DNA of 64,000 bases from DAINPP01 sp036743375 (GTDB lineage: Bacteria > Thermotogota > Thermotogae > MWEM01). Positions 16,435-25,348 of the stretch are shown in pieces. A program made the translations under genes and the position numbers. The DNA lies in NCBI GenBank assembly GCA_036743375.1, contig DAINPP010000006.1, forward strand, positions 17,232 through 81,231, in the 5' to 3' direction. Positions within the stretch are counted from its first letter, which is position 1, and each line of letters starts with the position of its first letter. The notes under the pieces are model-generated. The model saw only the letters and a list, made by a program, of their open reading frames with translations, was not told the origin of the DNA and searched no databases.

Positions 16435-16466
16435 GAAAAAAGACGGCATCAAGGCCGTCTTTTTTC
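16435..16466 (-). terminator. Terminator of the ribosomal superoperon, after rplQ
   Basis: AAAAAAGACGGC and GCCGTCTTTTTT form a near-perfect stem with a short loop. T-runs exist on both strands. It ends the block 35612-16481 on the minus strand and lies directly before rodA. Confidence 0.88.
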
Positions 16467-16480
16467 TATCTTTTTATAAA

Positions 16481-16837
16481 TTACTCATCAACGAGTTGTA
16501 AAAGAGCAACCTCCGTTGCATCTCCACGCCTTTTACCCATCTTGAGAATCCTTGTGTACCCGCCCGGTCTGTCTTTACACTTTTTAGATATTTCATCGAC
16601 TACCTTGTTGGCAAGTTTTTTATCTCCAAGATAAGCATAAGCGTACCTTCTTGAATGAACCGTACCATCTTTTCCCTTTGTAATAACCTTCTCTATGAAA
16701 GGTTTAACGGCTTTTGCCTTGGGAAGTGTTGTAACGATACTTTCATGCTCAAAAAAGTCTCTCATGAGATTTTTAATAAGCGCTTTTCTATGATCACTTG
16801 GTCTTGATAATTTCTTCAGTTTATTTCTATGTCTCAC
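16481..16837 (-). CDS. rplQ: 50S ribosomal protein L17
   Basis: 118 residues, MRHRNKLKKLSRPSDHRKAL at the start and the typical GDKKLANKVVDEI near the end. Binds 23S rRNA around the exit tunnel. Last gene of the alpha operon, after rpoA as usual, then the terminator at 16435-16466. Confidence 0.97.
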   Translation of the reverse strand: MRHRNKLKKLSRPSDHRKALIKNLMRDFFEHESIVTTLPKAKAVKPFIEKVITKGKDGTVHSRRYAYAYLGDKKLANKVVDEISKKCKDRPGGYTRILKMGKRRGDATEVALLQLVDE

Positions 16838-16875
16838 TCTTATTCCTCCTTCTTACAGAGCACTTTCAGCGAAGT

Positions 16876-17976
16876 TTACAGGTCAAGAGAAATGTCAAAT
16901 TTCTCTTTAAGCTTGTTGTTAACCTCTTCAAGCGACATCCTACCAAAATTTCTGATCTTCAACAGTTCCTGTATCGGCCTGTTCATAAGTTCACCTATCG
17001 TGTTTACCTTGTCCCTCTTGAGACAATTAAGTGCCCTTACGGTAAGATCAAGCCTTTCAATCGGAAGAGAAGCTATATCTTCTCCATTTTCACTGCTTTC
17101 CGCCACTTCACTTTCTCCGCTGACTGTTTCCTTCACATCTTCTATCTCTTCTACTATTTCGTTTCTTGCGACTTCTTCCAAGATAACTTCATTATTCATG
17201 ATGACATCTACTTCATCAGACTCTCCATTATCGTTCTTGCTCGGAGTTTCAAATATCATCTCAACCGTAGTCAGTTCAGGAAGATTTTCCTGTATCTTAG
17301 TGAAATGTCCGATGAGAATGTTTGAAGAAGCCCTTAACGCTTCTCTTGGTGTGATATTTTTCTTAGTCCAGACCTCAAGGATCAATTTATCGAAGTCCGT
17401 CTTTTTTCCGACACGCACATCTTCATCTCTGAAATTAACTCGCATAACCGGACTGAATATTCCATCTATCGGTATCATCTGAATATCATCAATCTCATCA
17501 AATTCCGCTATCGGAACATACCCCTTGCCCATTTCCGCATACATGAACATCTCGAAATTCGCATCTTCGTTCAACGTGGCAATCACGTGATCCGGATTAG
17601 TCACAACAATACCGGCAGGACACTTGATATCCCCCGCCGTAACAACTCCAGGACCGGTTTTGTTGATAACCAGTTCAACCTCTCCCTCGAGCTTTACTTC
17701 TTTTCTCAGCTGTATCTGCTTTACATTCATGATTATTTCCAGAATGTCTTCCTTTACCCCGTCGATCGTATCGTATTCGTGGAATTTTTCAGGAATTTTA
17801 ATCTTTGTTATTGCCAAAGACATGATAGAAGACAGCAATACTCTTCTGAGTGAATTACCTATAGTTGTTGAAAATCCTTTTTCCAAAGGTGCAAGGGAAA
17901 ATCTACCGTAGTAATAATCTCCTTCTTCTCTTTCTTCTTCTATAAGCAACTTCTTAGGCATAACATATTTTATCAT
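16876..17976 (-). CDS. rpoA: RNA polymerase alpha subunit with long acidic linker
   Basis: Assembles RNA polymerase through its N-terminal domain (residues 1-242, with GFSTTIGNSLRRVLLSS) and contacts UP elements and activators through its C-terminal domain (about 304-366, ERLDLTVRALNCLKRDKVNT). At 366 residues it is longer than the usual 310-340. The extra length is in the interdomain linker: residues about 243-303 are strongly acidic, with many Glu and Asp, compared with a linker near 20 residues in E. coli. Located between rpsD and rplQ as in most bacteria. Confidence 0.97.
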   Translation of the reverse strand: MIKYVMPKKLLIEEEREEGDYYYGRFSLAPLEKGFSTTIGNSLRRVLLSSIMSLAITKIKIPEKFHEYDTIDGVKEDILEIIMNVKQIQLRKEVKLEGEVELVINKTGPGVVTAGDIKCPAGIVVTNPDHVIATLNEDANFEMFMYAEMGKGYVPIAEFDEIDDIQMIPIDGIFSPVMRVNFRDEDVRVGKKTDFDKLILEVWTKKNITPREALRASSNILIGHFTKIQENLPELTTVEMIFETPSKNDNGESDEVDVIMNNEVILEEVARNEIVEEIEDVKETVSGESEVAESSENGEDIASLPIERLDLTVRALNCLKRDKVNTIGELMNRPIQELLKIRNFGRMSLEEVNNKLKEKFDISLDL

Positions 17977-18042
17977 TCACAAATCCCTCCCAATGGAGTT
18001 TCAAATATCTGACACATCGCAATCTTATACGTATTGCAATGA

Positions 18043-18672
18043 TTACTTTGAGTACAATTCAACAATGGACTGTACATCAATCGGAAGACCTGCTTCTTCC
18101 AATTCAGGATATCTCAGACATGTTGCCTGGAACTTATCGAAATCAACATCAAGCCAAGGTGCAGTTCCCCTGTCTTTTGAAGCAGCAATTGCCGTTGCAA
18201 CAACTGACATTGATCTGCTCTTCTCCTTGAGTTCAATAACATCATCCGGTCTTACTCTCATAGAAGGAATTGTTGCCTTCTTTCCGTTAATCTTGAAGTG
18301 TCCGTGAGTAACAAGCTGCCTCGCCACATTTCTTGAAGAAGCAAAACCCATTCTGAAAACGACATTATCAAGTCTTGATTCTACAATCTTAACCAGATTT
18401 TCGCCGGTAACGCCTTCTTTTCTTCTGGCTTCTTCAAAATAGTTTCTGAACTGTTTCTCAAGAACTCCGTATATTCTCTTCATTGTCTGTTTTGTTCTGA
18501 GCTGCATACCGTACTGTGTCAACTTGGCTCTTGATGTTGGTCCATGCTGACCAGGTACGTATGGTCTTCTTTCAAAAGCACACTTAGTTGTAAAACAACG
18601 GTCTCCTTTAAGGTAAAGTTTCATACCTTCTCTTCTGCATAACTTACAAAGAGGACCTGTATATCTTGCCAT
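18043..18672 (-). CDS. rpsD: 30S ribosomal protein S4, zinc-binding form
   Basis: 209 residues. Primary assembly protein of the 30S body. The N-terminus keeps a four-cysteine zinc site (CKLC, then CFTTKC), the C+ form. The S4 RNA-binding domain is at about residues 98-160 (SRLDNVVFRMGFASSRNVAR). Alpha-operon position between rpsK and rpoA. Confidence 0.97.
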   Translation of the reverse strand: MARYTGPLCKLCRREGMKLYLKGDRCFTTKCAFERRPYVPGQHGPTSRAKLTQYGMQLRTKQTMKRIYGVLEKQFRNYFEEARRKEGVTGENLVKIVESRLDNVVFRMGFASSRNVARQLVTHGHFKINGKKATIPSMRVRPDDVIELKEKSRSMSVVATAIAASKDRGTAPWLDVDFDKFQATCLRYPELEEAGLPIDVQSIVELYSK

Positions 18673-18687
18673 TCAATTTACCTCCCT

Positions 18688-19080
18688 TTACATTCCTCGT
18701 CTTTTCTTTGGTCTACATCCGTTGTGCGGGTTGGATGTAGTATCTTTGATGTTGTTGACTTCAAGGCCGGAAGCCTGGAAAGTTCTAATCGCTGCTTCTT
18801 TTCCTGGTCCAGGGCCGTTAACTTCGATATCGAGTTTTCTAAGACCCATTTTCATAAGCTCTTTTCCAAGCTGATCAGCAGCCATCTGAGCAGCATAAGG
18901 TGTGCTTTTCTTTGAACCGGTATAACCAACTGTTCCACCACTCGCCCATATGATCGTGTTCGCATTCGGATCACTGATAGTGATGATCGTGTTGTTGTAT
19001 GTTGATCTGATCTTTGCAATCGCCCGATCAGATGTTAGTTTCCTCTTCTTTCTCTTTTCTTTCTTTTTCTTAATTGCCAT
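18688..19080 (-). CDS. rpsK: 30S ribosomal protein S11
   Basis: 130 residues; TIITISDPNANTIIWASGG and the C-terminal HNGCRPKKRRGM are diagnostic. Forms the platform with S18 and S6. Basic N-terminal tail (KKKKEKRKKRK). 15 bases upstream of rpsD. Confidence 0.97.
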   Translation of the reverse strand: MAIKKKKEKRKKRKLTSDRAIAKIRSTYNNTIITISDPNANTIIWASGGTVGYTGSKKSTPYAAQMAADQLGKELMKMGLRKLDIEVNGPGPGKEAAIRTFQASGLEVNNIKDTTSNPHNGCRPKKRRGM

Positions 19081-19097
19081 CTACAGCCCTCCAATCC

Positions 19098-19466
19098 TTA
19101 CTTTCTCTTTTTACCAATGCCGGTTTTTCTACCTTTTCTGGTTCTGGCATTAGTCTTAGACCTTTGGCCTCTTACTGGAAGGCCTAACCTGTGTCTCCGT
19201 CCTCTGTAACTACCAATCTCAACGAGTCTCTTAATGTTCTTCTGAACTTCCTGTTTCAGTTCACCTTCAATTTTCAAGTTCTCGTTTATGTACTGAGTAA
19301 CTTTTCTGATCTCATCTTCACCAAGATCCTTAACTCGCTTGTCAGGATCGATCTCAGTAGCAGCGAGAATCTCATCGGCCTTTGTCGGACCGATTCCGTA
19401 AATGTACCTTAACGCTACAAATACCTTTTTCTGATTCGGTAACTCTACACCTAATACACGTGCCAT
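19098..19466 (-). CDS. rpsM: 30S ribosomal protein S13
   Basis: 122 residues. ALRYIYGIGPTKADEIL and RGRRHRLGLPVRGQRSKTNA are diagnostic; the basic tail reaches the P site. Head protein contacting L5 in bridge B1b. Sits between rpmJ and rpsK. Confidence 0.97.
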   Translation of the reverse strand: MARVLGVELPNQKKVFVALRYIYGIGPTKADEILAATEIDPDKRVKDLGEDEIRKVTQYINENLKIEGELKQEVQKNIKRLVEIGSYRGRRHRLGLPVRGQRSKTNARTRKGRKTGIGKKRK

Positions 19467-19489
19467 CTAATCTTTTACCTCCCTTTCCG

Positions 19490-19606
19490 TTAGCCCTGTT
19501 TTTGGTTATGCTTCGGATTTCTACTACAGATAATCCTCACAATACCTTTTCTTCTGATTACTTTACAAAATTCACATCGTGGCTTAACAGATGCTCTTAC
19601 TTTCAT
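19490..19606 (-). CDS. rpmJ: 50S ribosomal protein L36
   Basis: 38 residues, MKVRASVKPRCEFCKVIRR to HNQKQG. The zinc-ribbon residues C11, C14, C27 and H32 are present (PRCEFC, IICSRNPKH). ATG 19606 follows GGAGAG. Placed between infA and rpsM as expected; short enough to be missed by length-filtered gene calling. Confidence 0.96.
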   Translation of the reverse strand: MKVRASVKPRCEFCKVIRRKGIVRIICSRNPKHNQKQG

Positions 19607-19639
19607 GGCAGACACTCTCCTTTCAAAATTACAAGGCGT

Positions 19640-19867
19640 TTAAGCCTTTTTTCTATACACAATACGACCCTTCGTCAGATCGTAAATCGATAGTTCTACT
19701 ACAACGCTGTCACCAGGCACCAACCTGATGAAATTCTTCCTCATCTTACCTGAAATATGTGCCATTACCTCATGACCATTTTCAAGAATTACCTTAAAAA
19801 CCGCATTTGGCAAGGCTTCCATAACTTTACCATCAACTTTTATCACATCTGCGCTATTCTTTGGCAT
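19640..19867 (-). CDS. infA: Translation initiation factor IF-1
   Basis: 75 residues of a single OB fold (VMEALPNAVFKVILENGHEV, SGKMRKNFIRLVPGD). Binds the A site of the 30S subunit during initiation. Between adk and rpmJ; the methionine aminopeptidase gene often found between adk and infA is absent. Confidence 0.97.
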   Translation of the reverse strand: MPKNSADVIKVDGKVMEALPNAVFKVILENGHEVMAHISGKMRKNFIRLVPGDSVVVELSIYDLTKGRIVYRKKA

Positions 19868-19940
19868 TTATTCCCCCTTGCCTAATTTACCCAAAACATC
19901 AAGAGAAGGAAGCATTCCTTCAACAGTTTTTTGTGATTTC

Positions 19941-20603
19941 TCAAATTTTCTCCACCAGGGTATTAAACACAATCTTTTGAACATTGTCAACACTCCCCGA
20001 ACCGTCTACTGTAACAATTTGTTTTCTATCAGTATACAGTTTTATAAGAGGGGAGGTTTTCTCCAGATATATCCTGAATCTGTTTCGAACGGTATCTTCC
20101 ATATCGTCATCCCGCTGAATCAACTCTACCCCGTCATCGTCGCAGATGCCCTCTTCAGACGGCTTGAGTGTAATGACATTGTAAACACGACCGCATTCGG
20201 GACATACCCTTCTCGAACTGATCCGGTTAACAACCTCTTCCTCGGCAACATCGAGGAATAATACCATTGCCTCTTCCCTACCAAGCTCTTCGAGAATTTC
20301 ATCAAGTGCCTCGGCCTGTTCAAGATTTCTCGGGTACCCATCAAGAATAAATCCATTATCACAATCACTTTGTGCCAGTCTGTCTTTTACCAGATCAAAA
20401 AGCAAATCGTCAGACACAAGCTGACCCGAATCTATGACGCTCTTTACTTTTTTACCGAGATCTGAACCGGATTTTACCGCGGCCCTCAACATGTCACCGG
20501 TAGAAATATGTGGAACGCCGAAGCGTTCCACAACTCCTTTAGCTATTGTACCTTTACCGGCTCCCGGAGGACCAAGAAATATAAGATTTAACTTCTTAGT
20601 CAT
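19941..20603 (-). CDS. adk: Adenylate kinase
   Basis: 220 residues. Balances ATP, ADP and AMP. P-loop GPPGAGKGT, GYPRNLEQAEAL, and a long LID domain with a zinc-type site (CPECGRVYN, then GICDDDG), where the fourth ligand is Asp, as in Bacillus-type enzymes. Located 2 bases after secY, the conserved spc-operon place. 73 bases without a gene separate it from infA. Confidence 0.97.
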   Translation of the reverse strand: MTKKLNLIFLGPPGAGKGTIAKGVVERFGVPHISTGDMLRAAVKSGSDLGKKVKSVIDSGQLVSDDLLFDLVKDRLAQSDCDNGFILDGYPRNLEQAEALDEILEELGREEAMVLFLDVAEEEVVNRISSRRVCPECGRVYNVITLKPSEEGICDDDGVELIQRDDDMEDTVRNRFRIYLEKTSPLIKLYTDRKQIVTVDGSGSVDNVQKIVFNTLVEKI

Positions 20604-20605
20604 AT

Positions 20606-21895
20606 TTATCTTCTTCCTTTCAGTCTTCCTTTCTTCATGAAACCGTCGTAATTCCTCATAATCATATGCTGTTCCATCTGCTGTACAATATCGAGTGCAA
20701 CACCTACCGCGATCAACGCTGAAGTCCCACCAATCCAGATATTGACACTGAGTATGGCAGAGAGAATATAAGGTATTACTGAAATGATGACGAGGAATAT
20801 TGCACCCATAAACGTCATCTTGTTCAATATTCTTGAGAGATACTTTTCAGTTGGAGCTCCCGGTCTGATCCCCGGAATAAATCCACCATATCTCTTGATG
20901 TTTTCAGAAACATCATGCACATCAAATGAAATGATACTGTAGAAATAAGCGAAGAAGAAGATAAGCAGACAATACAACGGAATGTAGAGATAGCCACCTG
21001 TTCCGAGCCATCTTTCCACCGTTGCGTTTCCTGACATGGATGCGATAGCCGCAGGAATAATCATGATGGCCTGTCCGAAGATTATAGGGATAACCCCACT
21101 CTGATTGACCTTCATCGGAATATAGGTACTCTGTCCGCCATATACCTTTCTTCCACTCATTCGTTTGGCATACTGTACTCTGACTCTTCTTTCACCCTGC
21201 TGTACATAGATGATGGCGATAACCATACCTACCATGACAGCAATGAGGATGATCCATTCCATGATTCCCATCTGACCGACAATAGCCTGACCGACATAAC
21301 TTGGGAATCTGGCAACGATACCGGCAAAGATAATAACGGAGATACCGTTTCCTATTCCCTTTTCGGTAATTCTTTCACCAAGCCAGATAGCAAACATCGT
21401 TCCGGCAAGTATTGTAATGGTTGAAACAAAAATAAAGAAGAATGGAGCAATTCCATCAACGATCAAAGCAGGATTTCTTGATATGGAGAAACTCAGTATA
21501 AAACCCTGAAGAAGACCAAGACCTACTGTGAGATATCTTGTGATCTTTGCAAGCTTTTTCTTTCCCTCTTCTCCTTCTTTTGAAAGTTCCTTAAGAGCAG
21601 GAACAACACTCATCAACAACTGGAGAATGATAGATGCGTTGATATAGGGAGTAACACCCATCATCATGATAGAGAATCTCTGGAGAGCTCCTCCGGCAAA
21701 CACATCATAAAAACTAAATAACCCACCAGCGGCACCCGACTGAAAACTCTGGAATACACTTCCCCATTCAGTCAGGTTAATACCGGGAATCGGTATATAG
21801 ATTCCCAGTCGGTAAATTATTAACATTAATAAGGTAAATATAATTCTGTCTCTAAGTTCTGGAATACGAAAAGCATTCTTAAATGCTGCCCACAA
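20606..21895 (-). CDS. secY: Protein translocase subunit SecY
   Basis: 429 residues, ten TM helices, central pore of the Sec translocon. Seen: plug and TM2 region GLFSFYDVFAGGALQRFSIM, cytoplasmic loop GERRVRVQYAKRMSGRKVYG, and FIPGIRPGAPTEKYLSRIL. Follows rplO by one base and precedes adk. Confidence 0.97.
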   Translation of the reverse strand: MWAAFKNAFRIPELRDRIIFTLLMLIIYRLGIYIPIPGINLTEWGSVFQSFQSGAAGGLFSFYDVFAGGALQRFSIMMMGVTPYINASIILQLLMSVVPALKELSKEGEEGKKKLAKITRYLTVGLGLLQGFILSFSISRNPALIVDGIAPFFFIFVSTITILAGTMFAIWLGERITEKGIGNGISVIIFAGIVARFPSYVGQAIVGQMGIMEWIILIAVMVGMVIAIIYVQQGERRVRVQYAKRMSGRKVYGGQSTYIPMKVNQSGVIPIIFGQAIMIIPAAIASMSGNATVERWLGTGGYLYIPLYCLLIFFFAYFYSIISFDVHDVSENIKRYGGFIPGIRPGAPTEKYLSRILNKMTFMGAIFLVIISVIPYILSAILSVNIWIGGTSALIAVGVALDIVQQMEQHMIMRNYDGFMKKGRLKGRR

Positions 21896-21896
21896 T

Positions 21897-22346
21897 TCAG
21901 ATCACCTCAATTTGGCCGCCAGCTGCTTCTATCTTCTCCTTTGCACTCTTACTGAAGGCGTGAACTTTAACAGTCAGCTTCTTACTGATTTTACCGTCAC
22001 CTAACAATTTTACACCATCAAGTTCCTTCTGAATGATTCCTCTTTCAAGAAGGTTTGATACTGTAACCTCTTCATCATTGTCGTACCTTTTCTCTAATAC
22101 ATCAAGATTTATAACTGTGAATGTTTTTTTGTTAACATTGCTGAAGCCCTTCTTTGGGACTCTTATATAAAGTGGTGTCTGTCCGCCTTCAAAACCAGCT
22201 TTTGCCTTGGCACCTGATCTTGATTTCTGACCTTTATGACCCTTTCCCGCAGTCTTTCCCTTGTTGGAACCAGGACCTCTTCCTACTCTTCTCGTCTTTT
22301 TCATTGAACCCTTTGTAGGTTTCAATTCTTCTAAGTTAAGGGGCAT
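21897..22346 (-). CDS. rplO: 50S ribosomal protein L15
   Basis: 149 residues. Glycine- and lysine-rich N-terminus (RVGRGPGSNKGKTAGKGHKG) and GFEGGQTPLYIRVPKKGF are diagnostic. Late assembly protein of the large subunit. Confidence 0.97.
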   Translation of the reverse strand: MPLNLEELKPTKGSMKKTRRVGRGPGSNKGKTAGKGHKGQKSRSGAKAKAGFEGGQTPLYIRVPKKGFSNVNKKTFTVINLDVLEKRYDNDEEVTVSNLLERGIIQKELDGVKLLGDGKISKKLTVKVHAFSKSAKEKIEAAGGQIEVI

Positions 22347-22371
22347 CTAAAAACCTCCTCCCATGTAAAAT

Positions 22372-22551
22372 TTAGACTTCTTCTACAGTAAGAAGATGTT
22401 TGATCTTGAAAATCATTCCTCTGATTGCAGGATTATCCTCTTTTGTAACTGTAGTATTCATTTTTCCTAAACCCAAAGCATCAGCAGTAGCTCTCTGATC
22501 ACGGTTGTAGCCAACGGGACTCTTTGTCAGTGTAATTTTTAATTTTGCCAT
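22372..22551 (-). CDS. rpmD: 50S ribosomal protein L30
   Basis: 59 residues, KLKITLTKSPVGYNRDQRAT. The ATG at 22551 shares bases with the rpsE stop (TGATG), so reinitiation is likely; the TTG one codon upstream is not needed. Confidence 0.95.
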   Translation of the reverse strand: MAKLKITLTKSPVGYNRDQRATADALGLGKMNTTVTKEDNPAIRGMIFKIKHLLTVEEV

Positions 22552-23090
22552 CAAGCATCACCTCTTACACCTTTAAATACCTGCTGAACCGTGATATCCC
22601 TCTTTGCCGCAATCTCCGCTGGAGATTCAAGTTCACTCAGACCCTTGTAAGTGGCTCTTACAACGTTCAGAGGTGTCCTTGCACCGAGATTTTTAGTAAG
22701 AATGTTATGAACACCCGCAAGCTCAACAACTGCACGAACTGAATCGGATGCCACAACACCGGTACCCGGAGCGGCCGGCTTCATGATAATCTCTGCGGAA
22801 GTCCATCTTGCCTGTACTTCATGGGGAATGGTCCCCTTGATGATTGGCACGGTAATAAGATTTCTCTTGGCATCAGAAATGGCCTTTCTGATCGCATCTG
22901 GTACTTCCAATGCACTGCCGATTCCAATTCCGACGGTTCCGTTTCTGTCTCCAACTACTGCAACACATCTGAAATGGAGGTTCTTACCTCCACCAACTAC
23001 CTTTGTCGTCCTAGTTATATCCACAACTCTTTCTTCGAGTTCTGGCTGTTCGCCTTTAACATTGTTCTTAAAATTTCTGTCCTGAGGCAA
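22551..23090 (-). CDS. rpsE: 30S ribosomal protein S5
   Basis: 179 residues; N-terminal dsRNA-binding-like half (VVDITRTTKVVGGGKNLHFR) and GTGVVASDSVRAVVELAG. Helps translational accuracy and the mRNA entry helicase. Stop overlaps the rpmD start. Confidence 0.97.
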   Translation of the reverse strand: MPQDRNFKNNVKGEQPELEERVVDITRTTKVVGGGKNLHFRCVAVVGDRNGTVGIGIGSALEVPDAIRKAISDAKRNLITVPIIKGTIPHEVQARWTSAEIIMKPAAPGTGVVASDSVRAVVELAGVHNILTKNLGARTPLNVVRATYKGLSELESPAEIAAKRDITVQQVFKGVRGDA

Positions 23091-23102
23091 CTCAATCCCT
23101 CC

Positions 23103-23471
23103 TTAAAACTTGAGACCGGCTTTTCTCGCACCATCGGCAAGAGCCTTGACTCTTCCGTGATACTTAAAACCGCCTCTATCAAATACTACTGCTTCTATAC
23201 CGGCATCAAGTGCCTTCTTAGCAAGATCTTCCCCTACTTTTGCTGCTGCTTCTACATCCCATGTTTTAGAAAGTGCACCTTTGAGTGACTTCGAAATCGT
23301 CGATGAGGAACAAAGTGTCTGCTTTGATACATCATCTATAATCTGGGCGTAAATATGTTTTTCACTTCTAAAAACAGCAAGTCTCGGCTTCTCAGGGGTT
23401 CCTGTTACTTTTTTTCTGACTCTGAAATGTCTTCTCTTTCTTACGATCTTTCTATCAATCTGTTTTATCAT
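23103..23471 (-). CDS. rplR: 50S ribosomal protein L18
   Basis: 122 residues; RKRRHFRVRKKVTGTPEKPR and VVFDRGGFKYHGRVKALADG are diagnostic. Binds 5S rRNA with L5. Confidence 0.97.
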   Translation of the reverse strand: MIKQIDRKIVRKRRHFRVRKKVTGTPEKPRLAVFRSEKHIYAQIIDDVSKQTLCSSSTISKSLKGALSKTWDVEAAAKVGEDLAKKALDAGIEAVVFDRGGFKYHGRVKALADGARKAGLKF

Positions 23472-23487
23472 GTATTACACCCCCTTA

Positions 23488-24060
23488 TTAAACCTTTTTA
23501 CCAACTTTTGTTCTTACGACTTCATCAGAGTATCTGATACCCTTTCCGCCGTAAACAAGCGGCTCTCTCCATTTTCTTACGTTCGCCGCAACCTGACCCA
23601 CAAGCTCCTTGTCAATTCCATTGACGATGATGCTGTTTGGTTTAGGAACTTCAAAAGTGATATTTGCAGGTGGTTCAACATTAACTTCATGAGCGTAACC
23701 AAGGTTCATATTAAGGGTAGTACCTTTTAAAGCAGCTCTGTACCCAACACCAACTATTGTGAGTTCCTTCTTGAAACCTTCGGTAACACCCGCAATCATA
23801 TTGCTGATGTGAGAATAGAAAGTACCTGTCATCGCTCTGAAATGCTTTGCCTCACTCGCTCTCTTCATGATCTCAAGATTAGGCTTAACGTTTATTTCAT
23901 TTCCTTCGATCTCAACAACGACCTTTTCATTAAGGGTCTTTTTTAATTCTCCCTTGGGACCTTTAACGGATATTTCTAAGCCGTTGAGCTTTACTTCAAC
24001 ATTTGCAGGTACGACAATTGATTTTTTTGCCAACCTGGAAATAACCTTTTTTTCTGCCAT
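23488..24060 (-). CDS. rplF: 50S ribosomal protein L6
   Basis: About 190 residues; SRLAKKSIVVPANVEV and the C-terminal KGIRYSDEVVRTKVGKK identify L6 near the factor-binding site. GTG and two ATG codons stand in a row at 24066, 24063 and 24060; the GGAGG site fits the ATG pair. Confidence 0.97.
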   Translation of the reverse strand: MAEKKVISRLAKKSIVVPANVEVKLNGLEISVKGPKGELKKTLNEKVVVEIEGNEINVKPNLEIMKRASEAKHFRAMTGTFYSHISNMIAGVTEGFKKELTIVGVGYRAALKGTTLNMNLGYAHEVNVEPPANITFEVPKPNSIIVNGIDKELVGQVAANVRKWREPLVYGGKGIRYSDEVVRTKVGKKV

Positions 24061-24076
24061 CATCACACCTCCGCTA

Positions 24077-24481
24077 TTACCAGACGTAAGCGATTATCTC
24101 GCCGCCAGTTGAAAGCTTTCTCGCCGTCTTGTCCGTCATAACACCCTGTGAAGTGGTAAGTATCGCAATCCCAAGACCACCTTTAACAGAAGGAACATTG
24201 TCCTTTGAACAGTATATCCTTCTTCCAGCCTTTGACACCCTAACGATTCCCTTGATAACCGTTTTCCTGTCTCTTCTGGTTCCCTTGTATTTAAGTATTA
24301 CCCTGATAATTCCCTGTTTTCCATCTTCAATATATTTAAAATCCGTTATGTAACCTTCTTCTTTGAGAACTTCACAAATGTTTTTCTTTAATTTGGAAGC
24401 AGGAATATCTACACTCTCGTCTAACACGGAGTTTGCATTTCTTATTCTTGTAAGCATATCAGCTATTGTATCGCTCCACAC
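24077..24481 (-). CDS. rpsH: 30S ribosomal protein S8
   Basis: 134 residues; DTIADMLTRIRNANSV at the start and GLGIAILTTSQGVMTDKTAR near the end. In E. coli this protein represses the spc operon by binding its mRNA; whether that holds here is unknown. Confidence 0.97.
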   Translation of the reverse strand: MWSDTIADMLTRIRNANSVLDESVDIPASKLKKNICEVLKEEGYITDFKYIEDGKQGIIRVILKYKGTRRDRKTVIKGIVRVSKAGRRIYCSKDNVPSVKGGLGIAILTTSQGVMTDKTARKLSTGGEIIAYVW

Positions 24482-24501
24482 TTGTAATTACCTCCCTTCA
24501 C

Positions 24502-24687
24502 TTACCAGCTTGCCTTTCTAACACCAGGAAGCTTACCCTCTAACGCCATTTTTCTGAGACATACCCTGCAAATTCCAAACTCACTGTACACCGAATGTGG
24601 TCTCCCACAAACCTTACATCTGCTGTATTCTCTAGTCTTGTATTTTTTAGGTCTTTTCCACTTTTCTACCATTGCTTTTCTTGCCAT
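24502..24687 (-). CDS. rpsN: 30S ribosomal protein S14, zinc-binding type
   Basis: 61 residues with two CxxC pairs (CKVCGRPHSVYSEFGICRVC), the short C+ type S14 (RpsZ-like). Normal spc-operon position between rplE and rpsH. Confidence 0.96.
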   Translation of the reverse strand: MARKAMVEKWKRPKKYKTREYSRCKVCGRPHSVYSEFGICRVCLRKMALEGKLPGVRKASW

Positions 24688-24702
24688 TCTTTCCCTCCTA
24701 AA

Positions 24703-25287
24703 TTATCCTCTTTTAAAGGGCATACCCATCAATTCAAGAAGCTTTTTTGCTTCTTCGTTTGACTTGGCAGTTGTTGCGATAACAATGTCCATACCCTGAA
24801 TTCTCTTTACATTCTCAGGTTTGACCTCTGGGAATATAACCTGTTCTGAAAGTCCGAAAGCATAGTTTCCTCTTCCGTCAAATGAGTTTGGATTTAACCC
24901 TCTAAAGTCTCTTACTTTAGGAAGAACTATGTTACAGAGCTTGTACAAAAAGTTTTCCATAGAACCGTTTCTCAATGTTACCTTGATTCCTACAGGCATT
25001 CCTTTTCTCAGCTTAAAATTAGCAATAGCCTTCTTTGAATGCGTTACAACTGGTTTTTGTCCGGCAATTGCCTTAAGCTCTTCCTGGTGAATCCTGAATA
25101 AATCCTTATTTCTGGAGCCTTCTCCAACTCCCATGTTTATAACTATCTTGGCAAGCTTCGGGACCTGCATGACGTTTTTATAACCAAACTCTTTCATCAT
25201 GGCAGGAGCAACTGTTTCACTGTAATACTTGTTAAGATAACTTGTGATTCTTTCTGGCTTATTTGCCTTGTCTTCGTTTTTAGCCAT
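24703..25287 (-). CDS. rplE: 50S ribosomal protein L5
   Basis: 194 residues; NVMQVPKLAKIVINMGVGEG and RDFRGLNPNSFDGRGNYAFG are diagnostic. Binds 5S rRNA and S13. The N-terminus has about ten extra charged residues (KNEDKANKPER) relative to the common form. Confidence 0.97.
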   Translation of the reverse strand: MAKNEDKANKPERITSYLNKYYSETVAPAMMKEFGYKNVMQVPKLAKIVINMGVGEGSRNKDLFRIHQEELKAIAGQKPVVTHSKKAIANFKLRKGMPVGIKVTLRNGSMENFLYKLCNIVLPKVRDFRGLNPNSFDGRGNYAFGLSEQVIFPEVKPENVKRIQGMDIVIATTAKSNEEAKKLLELMGMPFKRG

Positions 25288-25348
25288 AATTATCTCAGTA
25301 TCCGGTTATCCTGACAGGGATAAACCGCTGAGCACACCTCCTTGCAGA

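Noticed and set aside
16829..17482. 217-codon open frame antisense to rpoA and rplQ
   Set aside because: Serine/leucine-rich shadow of well-identified genes with no ribosome binding site.
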